Assembly (NCBI GenBank): GCA_004299555.1
Contig: SCQU01000003.1
Coordinates: forward strand, 124,001-188,000
Source of the DNA: Rhodanobacteraceae bacterium
Lineage (GTDB): Bacteria; Pseudomonadota; Gammaproteobacteria; Xanthomonadales; Rhodanobacteraceae
Reading direction: 5' to 3'
DNA: 64,000 nucleotides
Numbering within the stretch: the stretch's first letter is position 1; each line of letters opens with the position of its first letter. Positions 1-6,877 of the stretch are shown piece after piece. Position numbers and translations under genes: made by a program. Below the pieces are notes generated by a model. That model had not been told where the DNA came from. It was given only the letters and a program-made list of their open reading frames with translations, and ran no database searches.

Positions 1-20
1 GCCAAGAGCCCGCAAAGCAA

Positions 21-57
21 AGCGCACACCGCCCGCCCCCGCCGGGGCGGGGAAAAG
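21..57. repeat. GC-rich palindrome, inverted partner of 651-686
   Basis: An 8-bp perfect stem (32-39 with 44-51, 4-nt loop) sits in the leader just before the primase start. The reverse complement of the whole 37-bp unit matches 651-686 inside the primase gene with only a few differences. The two copies are in opposite orientation about 600 bp apart, as expected for a dispersed palindromic element. There is no T-run, so it is not a standard terminator. Confidence 0.6.
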
Positions 58-68
58 AGAAGCTAAAG

Positions 69-1259
69 ATGGCGAAGTCAGAAGATTTAACCAAGACGGC
101 CGCGTGGCGTCAGATATCTGCCATGGGGTGCAGGGCCCTTGAGGTTGGTATCCGCAATGGCGACCGTGGGCTGATGATGCGGCGCCAGTGGACGCCGAGC
201 GAGGTGCTTCACTTCCTGCCATGGCTGAAGTCACGAAACGCACGAGGTGCGGACATCTACATCCAGCCCGCGCCGGATCTGATGCACGGGCTGGTGTTGG
301 TGGACGACCTGAGTCGCCAGGCGATTGCAAAACTCGTAGCCGATGGCCTCGCACCGGCCTGCACCGTCGAGACCAGCCGCGCGAATTTCCAAGTTTGGGT
401 GAAGATTGCGCCGCTCGTCCTGCCGGCGCTCAGGACCGTAATCGCGCGGCGATTGGCGCGCGATTACGAAGGGGACCCCGCGAGCGTTGGCGCCGCTCAC
501 TTTGGGCGGCTGGCAGGGTTCACCAACTGCAAGCCCCAACGGGTGGATGACGAGGGGCGCCGCTCGTTCGTTCTGTGTCGGACATGGGATGGTGCGGTAG
601 CGCCAGCCGGCGCGCAGATGCTCGCCTGGGCCGTGCGACAGCAGGCTTTTCTTTCCCCCGCCCCGGCGGGGCGGGCGGCGTGCGCTGCGGGGCGGTCGGT
701 TTGCGCTGGCGCCACTGGCGACCAGAGCCGCGCGGACTTTGCCCGTGCGTGTGGCCTCGCAGGAGCCGGGCGAGGTATCGCCGAAATCGCGGCGGCGCTC
801 GCGGCCGAGTCGCCACAGATCGCCGAACGGAAGCGGGGACATATCGGAGATTACTGCCAGCGCACCGCTGAGGCGGCGATGCGCGCTGTCACGACGCGTG
901 TCGGGCGTAGCCGTGATGATCGGCGCATAGGGGCCGTCTGCGCCGGTATAGAAGCAGTACTGGTTCACAACTCGGAGGCAGGAATGAAGATCTACGAAGG
1001 TCACCCCGCCCACTTGGACGATGGTTCTTGGGGCGTGAAGGTCGAAGGCGATAGCCACGAAGCTATCGCCGTTGGAGACCGGCTCACGGTCAAGAGCAAG
1101 GCCGGCAAGAAGTGGGGCGCGACCGTCACTCGCGTGGTCGACCACAACGATTACGGGACGCGCGTGGAGGCCAAGAATGACCCCAAGGCTGCGGCGGCAT
1201 CGGCATCGCCGTCATCGACTGCAGGTGCGCCTTCAGTCAGTCAAGACAGCCCGTGCTAA
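69..1259 (+). CDS. RepB-like DNA primase, C-terminally extended
   Basis: Plasmid/ICE-type replication primase of the RepB_primase family, expected to prime element DNA during replication or transfer. Family motifs are clear in the first 160 residues: LVLVDDLS near 76-83, ETSRANFQVW at 101-110 and HFGRLAGFTNCKP at 144-156. Residues from about 306 form an unrelated small domain (GDRLTVKSKAGKKW, near 340). That domain begins at a methionine with its own ribosome-binding site (see 984-1259), so the long product may be a fusion or read-through of two former genes. A palindromic repeat at 651-686 encodes a low-complexity Ala/Gly/Pro stretch. It is the first of a short operon with the 76-residue gene at 1272. 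The primase assignment is firm; its extent is less so. Confidence 0.8.
   Translation: MAKSEDLTKTAAWRQISAMGCRALEVGIRNGDRGLMMRRQWTPSEVLHFLPWLKSRNARGADIYIQPAPDLMHGLVLVDDLSRQAIAKLVADGLAPACTVETSRANFQVWVKIAPLVLPALRTVIARRLARDYEGDPASVGAAHFGRLAGFTNCKPQRVDDEGRRSFVLCRTWDGAVAPAGAQMLAWAVRQQAFLSPAPAGRAACAAGRSVCAGATGDQSRADFARACGLAGAGRGIAEIAAALAAESPQIAERKRGHIGDYCQRTAEAAMRAVTTRVGRSRDDRRIGAVCAGIEAVLVHNSEAGMKIYEGHPAHLDDGSWGVKVEGDSHEAIAVGDRLTVKSKAGKKWGATVTRVVDHNDYGTRVEAKNDPKAAAASASPSSTAGAPSVSQDSPC
651..686. repeat. Palindromic repeat inside the primase gene
   Basis: A perfect 8-bp stem (657-664 with 668-675, 3-nt loop). The longer unit is the near-perfect inverted copy of 21-57. It is read in frame and adds an Ala/Gly/Pro-rich segment around residues 195-206, downstream of the conserved primase core, where an insertion would be tolerated. 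Confidence 0.6.
984..1259 (+). CDS. Possible internally started small protein (C-terminal domain of the primase frame)
   Basis: Within the primase frame an ATG at 984 is preceded by CGGAGGCAGG (973-982), a strong ribosome-binding site. The 91-residue product starts MKIYEGHPAHLDDGSWGVKV and looks like a compact beta-rich domain with a low-complexity Ala/Ser tail. Small proteins of this appearance occur as separate genes on mobile elements, which suggests this was a separate gene joined in frame to the primase. Function unknown. That it is independently translated is inferred only from the ribosome-binding site. Confidence 0.4.
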   Translation: MKIYEGHPAHLDDGSWGVKVEGDSHEAIAVGDRLTVKSKAGKKWGATVTRVVDHNDYGTRVEAKNDPKAAAASASPSSTAGAPSVSQDSPC

Positions 1260-1271
1260 GGAGGGCAAGTG

Positions 1272-1502
1272 ATGGTCAAGCAATCAGAAAAGCTGGCGGA
1301 GAAGATCGCGGCGCTCAATGAAAAGTTGAAGGCCGCGAAGGCGGCGGAGGTGGCGGCGGCAGACGCCGAGCTGGTGCGCCTTGCGCACCGTGCCGGCTTC
1401 GCGAAAGTCCGTGACTTTGCACGGCAGGCGGCGGGTCAGGCGGTGCGGCGGCAGTCAGCAGCGGGGCCGGCCGCCGAGAGCCCCTTGCAGTGGAACCGAT
1501 GA
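1272..1502 (+). CDS. Small Ala/Lys-rich coiled-coil protein of the element
   Basis: A 76-residue basic protein. The N-terminal half (KQSEKLAEKIAALNEKLKAA) is a predicted amphipathic coiled coil and the C-terminal half is Ala/Gln/Arg-rich. AAGGAGGG at 1258-1265 overlaps the primase stop and sits six bases before ATG 1272, so I prefer this start to the GTG at 1269. It ends just before a clear terminator and so closes the primase operon. Size and composition resemble small accessory replication or mobilization proteins, but I recognise no specific family. Confidence 0.65.
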   Translation: MVKQSEKLAEKIAALNEKLKAAKAAEVAAADAELVRLAHRAGFAKVRDFARQAAGQAVRRQSAAGPAAESPLQWNR

Positions 1503-1530
1503 AACAGCTGTGGCATAGATCGTGCGCACT

Positions 1531-1558
1531 GGCGGGGCCGAGTAGTCCCGCCTTTTTT
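1531..1558 (+). terminator. Rho-independent terminator after the primase operon
   Basis: GGCGGG (1531-1536) pairs with CCCGCC (1547-1552) across a 10-nt loop and is followed directly by six Ts (1553-1558). It lies 29 bases after the stop of the small gene and separates it from the next gene at 1606. Confidence 0.85.
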
Positions 1559-1605
1559 ATTCGCTGCGCCGGTAGGGATGACGTCCATCTCGATCGGAGC
1601 GACCC

Positions 1606-2469
1606 ATGCAATTCTCGGAGCGGTACGGAAAAGTTCTGCACATTGCCGACGCTTGCGGCGGCGCGGTAACGATGCCCGTCCTGTATGCGGCCATGCCGGA
1701 GATGAACGCCGGCAACGTGCGCCGGCTGGTTTCAAAGCTGGTGCGAATGCGGGCCTTGGTTCCGGTCTTGCTGCGTGGCGCGGGCTACACATCCCATGCG
1801 TATCTAACTGTGCAGCCGGAAGTGGAAGGGCACGGGCCGGGACTGGTGCGTTTCATCAAAGACGAGGCGGTACGCGCTACCGCGCGGAACACTGGCAAGG
1901 TATCGGGTTGTATCTTCCCCACCGCACGTTTTGTGCACGGCCAGATCGCCGCCGAAGTCGCATGCGGTTACGGGGTCGAGGCATTTGAGCTTGAGCCTGA
2001 GTTGTGGGCGACGCGAGGTGATGACGTGGAGGTGGCGGACGGTCACGCATGGCCCGAGGCCGACCGTTGCCTTGCCGTCGAAGTTGAGCGGATGGTGGGG
2101 CAGTCGCCGCACCGCTGGATGCGCAAGAAAGGGCGACCCGGGCTTGCGCACCGAATCCTGCCGACGCTGTTCAAGCGACGGCGTGACTGGCGCACCGAAT
2201 ACCTTGTCGTCGCGCCCGCGAGCCTCGCGAAAACGGTGCCCGATGCGGCGACGATCTTGTCGGAAGGCGTGCGGAAGCTCGCTGGACGCGAGCTCGCGTT
2301 GCCGCTTGAAAACGCAGGCTTCTGGTACCTTGCGATCGACAACCTTTTGAGCGAGCCACGGTGGTGCCCGCTTATCGAAGACGGTCAGCCGTGGCGATCC
2401 TTGGACGGGATCGCAGCGCGGCAAAAGCGGGCGGTGGATGTGACGCATCGTGCTGACGCGTCATGGTGA
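1606..2469 (+). CDS. Winged-helix replication-relaxation-like protein
   Basis: A 287-residue protein. Residues 1-85 look like a winged helix (two-helix core, then a beta wing ending SHAYLTV). The middle holds PEADRCLAVEVER at roughly 147-159, resembling the Pro-Asp...Glu-Val-Glu signature of replication-relaxation (Replic_Relax) proteins of plasmids and ICEs. It is followed by basic residues and a hydrophobic-basic segment LAHRILPTLFKRRRDW. The start has GGAG six to seven bases upstream. Gene position between primase and coupling ATPase suits a plasmid initiator or mobilization accessory role. The family link rests on short motifs, so a different DNA-binding protein is possible. Confidence 0.5.
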   Translation: MQFSERYGKVLHIADACGGAVTMPVLYAAMPEMNAGNVRRLVSKLVRMRALVPVLLRGAGYTSHAYLTVQPEVEGHGPGLVRFIKDEAVRATARNTGKVSGCIFPTARFVHGQIAAEVACGYGVEAFELEPELWATRGDDVEVADGHAWPEADRCLAVEVERMVGQSPHRWMRKKGRPGLAHRILPTLFKRRRDWRTEYLVVAPASLAKTVPDAATILSEGVRKLAGRELALPLENAGFWYLAIDNLLSEPRWCPLIEDGQPWRSLDGIAARQKRAVDVTHRADASW

Positions 2470-2635
2470 CGCACCGCTAACAATCGCGCCGGGTGGCTTG
2501 TTGGAGTTGCTGGTCGCGACCCCAACCGCGCCCGGCGCCAAGGTGGTGGGTGGCGAAGCTCACGCTTCGTCAGCGCCGATCCGTTGAAAACGTTCGCTGA
2601 TCGCTCGGTTCTCAACGGCGACCCCCGGCGTCTGC

Positions 2636-2664
2636 CGGATGCGGTGCCACGGGCACCGCATCCG
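2636..2664. repeat. Perfect 13-bp-stem palindrome
   Basis: CGGATGCGGTGCC (2636-2648) is followed by ACG and its exact complement (2652-2664). It has no T-run on either strand. Confidence 0.8.
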
Positions 2665-2703
2665 CTGACTTGGGGCAGATCAAGAGCGGGCCCCGCGCGC
2701 TTC

Positions 2704-2860
2704 GCGCGCGAGAACCCCGCTTTCGCCCTTGCTCGCTTTGCTCACGGCGGGCTGCGCTCGCAAAGGGCGCGGGCTCGGCTTCGCCTCGCACCGCACCTTT
2801 TGCTTTGCTTGGGGTTCGTTCGCTGCGCTCACTCACCCCGAAACCGGGGTTCTCGCGCGC
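2704..2860. repeat. Nested long-range inverted repeat
   Basis: GCGCGCGAGAACCCCG (2704-2719) is exactly complementary to 2845-2860, a 16-bp perfect outer arm enclosing 125 bp. Inside, CGCCCTT (2724-2730) pairs with AAGGGCG (2763-2769). The whole could fold as a branched cruciform or branched RNA. Confidence 0.7.
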
Positions 2861-2968
2861 TCGATCTGGCGGCCGAACTCGGCGGTGGACGGTGAAGCTG
2901 TCCCCTTGAGTTTGGGCCAGATCGGCGGCTCGGGGCCGGGGCTTCGCCCCCCCACCGTCTGCCTGCGT

Positions 2969-3050
2969 GAAACCACGGGGCCCTGGGCCGGGCTCCTGCC
3001 TTGCTCACTTCGCTCGCTGCGGCAGGTAGGCCGGCCCTGCCCGTGGTTTC
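2969..3050. repeat. Second nested inverted repeat
   Basis: GAAACCACGGG (2969-2979) is exactly complementary to 3040-3050. Within it CCTGCC (2995-3000) pairs with GGCAGG (3021-3026). The architecture is the same as at 2704-2860. Confidence 0.7.
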
Positions 3051-3454
3051 GCTTGGCATCCGGCGGCTCCCCCCAAGTCACCGACGCCTGCGCGAAGCGC
3101 GGGGGCCCTGCTGGGCGAAAGAGCCGCCCAGCCGCCCCGCGTTTCGCTTGCGTCGGGGGAAGCGAGGCACCTCACACGGGGCCCGAACGGGACGATGAAG
3201 CCGTCCAGTTTTCCCGTGTTCGGCCGCGAGCGGTAGGAGTGTCTCGCCGGCACGTGATGGGGATCGCGGAGCCACTGGTGGCGCCCGGGGCGAGGCGTCG
3301 CACGCCGAGGCCCGAGCCGGGAAGGAAGCGGCCCGCCTTTCCCGTTGTGCGATGCCCGAGAGCAGTACGCGTTGCACGCGGATGCGTGGTTGCGCCGCAG
3401 TGCGAACACCGGTTGCGCCGGTAGGAATGTACCACTCGCTTCTTGGAGACTTGC

Positions 3455-5203
3455 ATGCTCGACTTCCACGATGTTCTTGCCACCAGGCTCGGCGGCACTC
3501 GCGATACCGCCGGGTTGCTTCTGATCATGGGTGGGGGGCTGGTGACGCTGCTGCCCAACCTTCCGTATTGGGCATGGGCCGGTGGCGGCCTTGCGCTCAG
3601 TCTGGCGGGGGGCGCGTTGATCGGGTTGCACTTTGCGTCGTGTATCCGAATCAAGCGGTTCGGCGGGGCGTGCGGGCTTGAACTCAACAGCGATGCGGTG
3701 CCGCCGGCCGACGAAAACGGCATGTCGATCGGGTTCGTTGGCGATACGGCTCAGGAGCTGGTGATCCCACCTGCAGAATGGACACGGCACGCAATGATTG
3801 TCGGCCAATCCGGGGTTGGCAAGACGGTGCTCGGGCAATGGTTGATGTTGCAGCAGATCGAACGCGGTGGCGGGCTTTTGTGGATTGACGGCAAGTTGGA
3901 CCCAGCCAATCTTGAGGACTTGCATCGGGCATGCGCGTGGTGCGGGCGCGAGGGCGATTTGCTGGTGATCAACCCTGGCAATCCCGCCCTGTCTAACACG
4001 TATAACCCACTATTGGACGGCGAACCGGACGAGATCGCGGCGCGCTGCGGCGCGTTGCTCCCGGAGGCCGAGGCCAATGCTGGCGCTGACTATTACCGGC
4101 AGGGTGCGATCAACGCGATTGCGACTTTGGTGGATGCGATCCAGGCAGCCGGTTACGGGTTCCACTTCGCCGACTTGCAAACACTTCTCACGAGCGCCAA
4201 TGCACTCGAAGCATTGGCTAGTGCCTTGGATGCGCGGGCCAGTGGCAGAGGCGATGCGCGGATGCGGTTTAGTCTGTTCATCGACCAGTACCGCCGCGTG
4301 GATCGAGTCACGCGCAAACACGAGATCGATACCAACGAACTCAAACGCGTCTTTGGCGGACTCGGCGCGCGGCTGTCGCAATTCGGATCCGGCGGATTCG
4401 GGCGCGTGATGAATACGTACTCGCCCGAGGTGAACCTTTTTGACGCCGTGACGCACAACAAAATCGTTTATGTGATGCTGCCAACGATGGGCAAAGGCGA
4501 GGCGGCGTCCGCTCTCGGCAGGCTCGTGATCGGCGACTTCCGTACGGCCATTGCACGAGTGCAGGCGCTGCCAGAATCGGAGCGCCCGAACCCGCCATTC
4601 CTGGGCTTCTTTGACGAAGCCGGTTCGTACCTCACGCAGGCGTGGAGCCGGATGTTTGAGCAGGCGCGGAGCGCGCGGCTGGTGATGGTGCCGGCGTTCC
4701 AAACGCGGGCCAATCTTGCCGCGCTCGGTGACGAATTGGTGGCGCAGGTTGCTGGTAACACCCTGACCAAAATCTTTTTCAAGCCGGGTGAGCCCGAGAC
4801 CGCCAAGTGGATGGCGGACATGATCGGGCAAGAGATGCAGGAGCAGCGTAGCCAGAGCAGCAACGAGACCATCAGCGCCCGCAACGCGAGCCTCGCCGAC
4901 CACATGCGTGGAGCGGGTGGAACGCTCGGCGGCAGCGGCGATGGCGCCGGTGAGAGTCGTAGCGCGCGGCTCGGTTACAGGGTTACGCCCGATGACCTCG
5001 CGCGGCTGGGAAAGGGTGAGGCCGTGGCCCTCTACGACGGGGCCAAGGTCTACAAGCTGCACATTCCTCGTGTCACGTTCGATGACGATTTCGTGGAGCG
5101 TGCGGGGTCGTTCAAGCTCAGTCATCCAGCAGCGGCGGCGGGTGCGCCGGGGCTCGACATCGCGCGCATGTTGCCCAGCGCTTCAGAGCAGGAGGACGAG
5201 TGA
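3455..5203 (+). CDS. TraD/VirD4-type conjugative coupling ATPase
   Basis: Inner-membrane coupling protein expected to deliver relaxase-bound element DNA to the conjugation channel. Two membrane segments lie near residues 20-60. Walker A GQSGVGKT is near 117-124, and Walker B FLGFFDEAGSYL lies near 380-391. The soluble part is followed by a Gln/Ser- and Gly-rich linker and a short C-terminal domain. ATG 3455 with TTGGAGA five bases upstream is preferred to the in-frame TTG at 3443; the product is then 582 residues. The stop overlaps the start of the next membrane protein. No relaxase or other type IV secretion genes are in view, so the rest of the apparatus, if present, is upstream of the window. 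Confidence 0.85.
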   Translation: MLDFHDVLATRLGGTRDTAGLLLIMGGGLVTLLPNLPYWAWAGGGLALSLAGGALIGLHFASCIRIKRFGGACGLELNSDAVPPADENGMSIGFVGDTAQELVIPPAEWTRHAMIVGQSGVGKTVLGQWLMLQQIERGGGLLWIDGKLDPANLEDLHRACAWCGREGDLLVINPGNPALSNTYNPLLDGEPDEIAARCGALLPEAEANAGADYYRQGAINAIATLVDAIQAAGYGFHFADLQTLLTSANALEALASALDARASGRGDARMRFSLFIDQYRRVDRVTRKHEIDTNELKRVFGGLGARLSQFGSGGFGRVMNTYSPEVNLFDAVTHNKIVYVMLPTMGKGEAASALGRLVIGDFRTAIARVQALPESERPNPPFLGFFDEAGSYLTQAWSRMFEQARSARLVMVPAFQTRANLAALGDELVAQVAGNTLTKIFFKPGEPETAKWMADMIGQEMQEQRSQSSNETISARNASLADHMRGAGGTLGGSGDGAGESRSARLGYRVTPDDLARLGKGEAVALYDGAKVYKLHIPRVTFDDDFVERAGSFKLSHPAAAAGAPGLDIARMLPSASEQEDE

Positions 5204-5502
5204 TGAAACGTTCGCGGCTGGTACTGGATGCGCTCATTGTTTTCGGATTCTGGGCGTTGGTTGTAGGGCTGATGCGGTGGCCGACATGGGGCACGTTTCG
5301 GGTGGTGCTCGCCTACGGCCTCGTGGTGCAGGCGGTGGGCGCGGCCCTTGGGCTTGCGGCCACCTTCGGGGTGCGGTTGCTTGAGTTTCACTTCGACCAA
5401 TCCGCCATCGTCGCGGGGCACCAATGGCAAGGGGCAAGAGTGAGCATCGGGCGCTTGCCCGGCGTGGTCCCTGGCAAGGCAGAGGAGACGGCAAATGTTT
5501 AG
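5200..5502 (+). CDS. Small inner-membrane protein paired with the coupling ATPase
   Basis: A 100-residue protein with two hydrophobic helices (about 7-22 and 29-54) and a hydrophilic C-terminus. Its ATG overlaps the stop of the coupling ATPase by four bases, so it is translated with it. Small two-helix proteins after TraD genes are usual in conjugative elements. No catalytic motif is visible and I do not recognise a named family. Confidence 0.65.
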   Translation: MMKRSRLVLDALIVFGFWALVVGLMRWPTWGTFRVVLAYGLVVQAVGAALGLAATFGVRLLEFHFDQSAIVAGHQWQGARVSIGRLPGVVPGKAEETANV

Positions 5503-5665
5503 GGCGTTGTTCAAGGCGGTGGGCTGGGCTATTGATATTGTGTGGTCATTGGTGGAGCGCTTCACGCGCGTGATTTGGAACGCGCACGTCACCCTCGTCC
5601 GGGAACTTTTTAGTCCACCGCACGAGGGGCGGGGCGTTGTAGGCAAGACCACGCGGCGGAGGTAG
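5495..5665 (+). CDS. 56-residue basic membrane-associated peptide
   Basis: ATG 5495 lies inside the end of the preceding gene, whose stop is at 5500-5502, so the two genes overlap by eight bases. GGCAGAGGAGAC just upstream serves as ribosome-binding site. The product MFRALFKAVGWAIDIVWSLV... has one hydrophobic or amphipathic helix and a very basic C-terminus (KTTRRR). It would be the third gene of the coupling-protein operon. Its function is unknown. Confidence 0.55.
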   Translation: MFRALFKAVGWAIDIVWSLVERFTRVIWNAHVTLVRELFSPPHEGRGVVGKTTRRR

Positions 5666-6054
5666 CGCAGTCGGCTGTCGCTGACCGTCGTGTAGGCATT
5701 GGCCAAGCGGGGCAACGATTGCCGAGTACTTGGCGGTGTAGCCAAACCAGCCCCGGACAGCGCGCCCGGTTTCCGGGCGCTGCTGCGTCGATAGTGACCT
5801 CTCGCCGGCATGCTGCCGGCTGCGACGCCTACGCCGTGCGTGTGCGCATCCGGGGTGGATCGCGCTGCCGGTGCGGCGCTTTCCCCCGCCTGCGGCGGCT
5901 CCCCCTGATGCCTTTGCTCGCGACTACTCGCGTCAAGGGCCGCGTGACCATAAACGGCTGACTCCCCGTACCGGGTCCCCTCCATTTATCCGTCTCTGCT
6001 TTCGCTGCGCTCACCCGTGACGCCGCCGCTCGCGCCGGCTGACCGGTTCCCGTT
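5666..6054. other. Gene-free stretch with small hairpins
   Basis: No credible gene in about 390 bp. It contains perfect short palindromes with 3-nt loops: 5762-5780 (GCGCCCGG, loop TTT) and 5804-5820 (GCCGGCA, loop TGC), plus CCGCC-TGC-GGCGG near 5889. The words TTCGCTGCGCTCAC and GCTTTCGCTGCG recall the 2470-3442 stretch, pointing to the same element-specific palindromic sequence. Confidence 0.55.
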
Positions 6055-6094
6055 CTGAAGCATCAACGCGGCCACCCCGGCCGCTGTGCTTCAG
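6055..6094 (+). promoter_or_regulatory. Leader hairpin directly before radC
   Basis: CTGAAGCA (6055-6062) pairs with TGCTTCAG (6087-6094), and inside it GCGGCC (68-73 of the 6000s) pairs with GGCCGC (79-84). The 40-nt imperfect hairpin ends at the ribosome-binding site AGAGGAG. It could influence radC translation or protect the mRNA, but it may also be another palindromic unit of the element. Confidence 0.45.
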
Positions 6095-6109
6095 AGAGGA
6101 GAAACGGAA

Positions 6110-6763
6110 ATGCTGACTTCGATGGTTCGGGACGGTGACGGGTTCTCGTTGACGCAGCGGGTTTTGCACCTTGGTGCCGAGAGCTTAACCGCGGTGGAAT
6201 TGATGGCCGTGGTGATGGGGGCAACGGACGACGACACGCTAGACACGATCCGGCACACCGTGGCCGATGCCGGCAGCATTCGGGCGACCATGACGAGCGG
6301 GTGCGGATTCACGGGCCCCAAGGCGGCCCGGTTCGTGGCGGCGATGGAGCTGGCCCGTCGGGCCATGTGGGAGGAGTTGGCAGCACGTCCTGCACTGACC
6401 AGCCCGCGCGACAGCGCGGCCTTCCTGAAGGCGCAGCTGGCGCACAAGCCTTACGAAGTTTTCGGCGTGCTGTTCCTCGACAACCGGCATCGGGTACTGG
6501 CGTTCGAAGAAATGTTCCGCGGCACGCTGGACGGCGCGAGCGTGCATCCACGCGAAGTGGTGCGCGCAGCGCTGGAGCACAACGCGGCGGCCTGCATCTT
6601 TGCGCACAACCACCCGAGCGGAGTAGCCGAACCCTCAGCGGCCGATCGCAACATCACCCACCAACTGCGCGATGCGCTGCAACTGATCGGCGTGCGCGTA
6701 CTCGACCATTTGGTAATCGGCGCTGGCGAACCCACGTCGATGGCCGCGCGGGGGCTGATATAG
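6110..6763 (+). CDS. radC: RadC-family JAB-domain protein
   Basis: A 217-residue RadC-type protein with the complete MPN/JAB metal site: HNHPSG near residues 165-170 and the downstream Asp (SAADRN). An N-terminal helix-hairpin-helix-like part lies at about 10-75. Despite the name, members encoded on ICEs and phages are accessory DNA-metabolism or anti-restriction-type proteins of unclear activity. ATG 6110 with AGAGGAG is preferred to a GTG 24 bases upstream. It stands alone between a leader hairpin and a large palindrome, and is the last typical element gene before the defence cassette. Confidence 0.85.
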   Translation: MLTSMVRDGDGFSLTQRVLHLGAESLTAVELMAVVMGATDDDTLDTIRHTVADAGSIRATMTSGCGFTGPKAARFVAAMELARRAMWEELAARPALTSPRDSAAFLKAQLAHKPYEVFGVLFLDNRHRVLAFEEMFRGTLDGASVHPREVVRAALEHNAAACIFAHNHPSGVAEPSAADRNITHQLRDALQLIGVRVLDHLVIGAGEPTSMAARGLI

Positions 6764-6815
6764 CCCCGTGCTGGCGTCGTCAGCACGGCGGAGTTGCCCA
6801 GTCTGATCACCAAGC

Positions 6816-6854
6816 GCTAACCCGGCAACTGCCGTGGGCAGTTGCCGGGTTAGC
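6816..6854. repeat. Perfect 18-bp-stem palindrome between radC and the helicase
   Basis: An 18-base arm (6816-6833, starting GCTAACCCGG) is followed by GTG and its exact complement (6837-6854). There is no T-run, so it is not a classical terminator, though it may still stop transcription. It lies exactly at the boundary between element backbone and defence cassette. Confidence 0.8.
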
Positions 6855-6877
6855 GACTCAATCCGTGCACTAGAATC

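Larger units (their letters stand above)
2470..3442. other. Palindrome-rich stretch without a convincing gene
   Basis: About 970 bp between the winged-helix gene and the coupling ATPase. Open frames here are compositionally biased and show no family motifs. The stretch holds several nested inverted repeats (2636-2664, 2704-2860, 2969-3050) and recurring short words such as TTCGCT and TCGCTGCGCTCACT. It could be a transfer or replication origin, a structured RNA, or an accumulation of small palindromic elements. Confidence 0.6.

Noticed and set aside
2470-3442. CRISPR array
   Set aside because: Repeats are inverted, of unequal length and unevenly spaced; there are no direct repeats with unique spacers and no cas genes.
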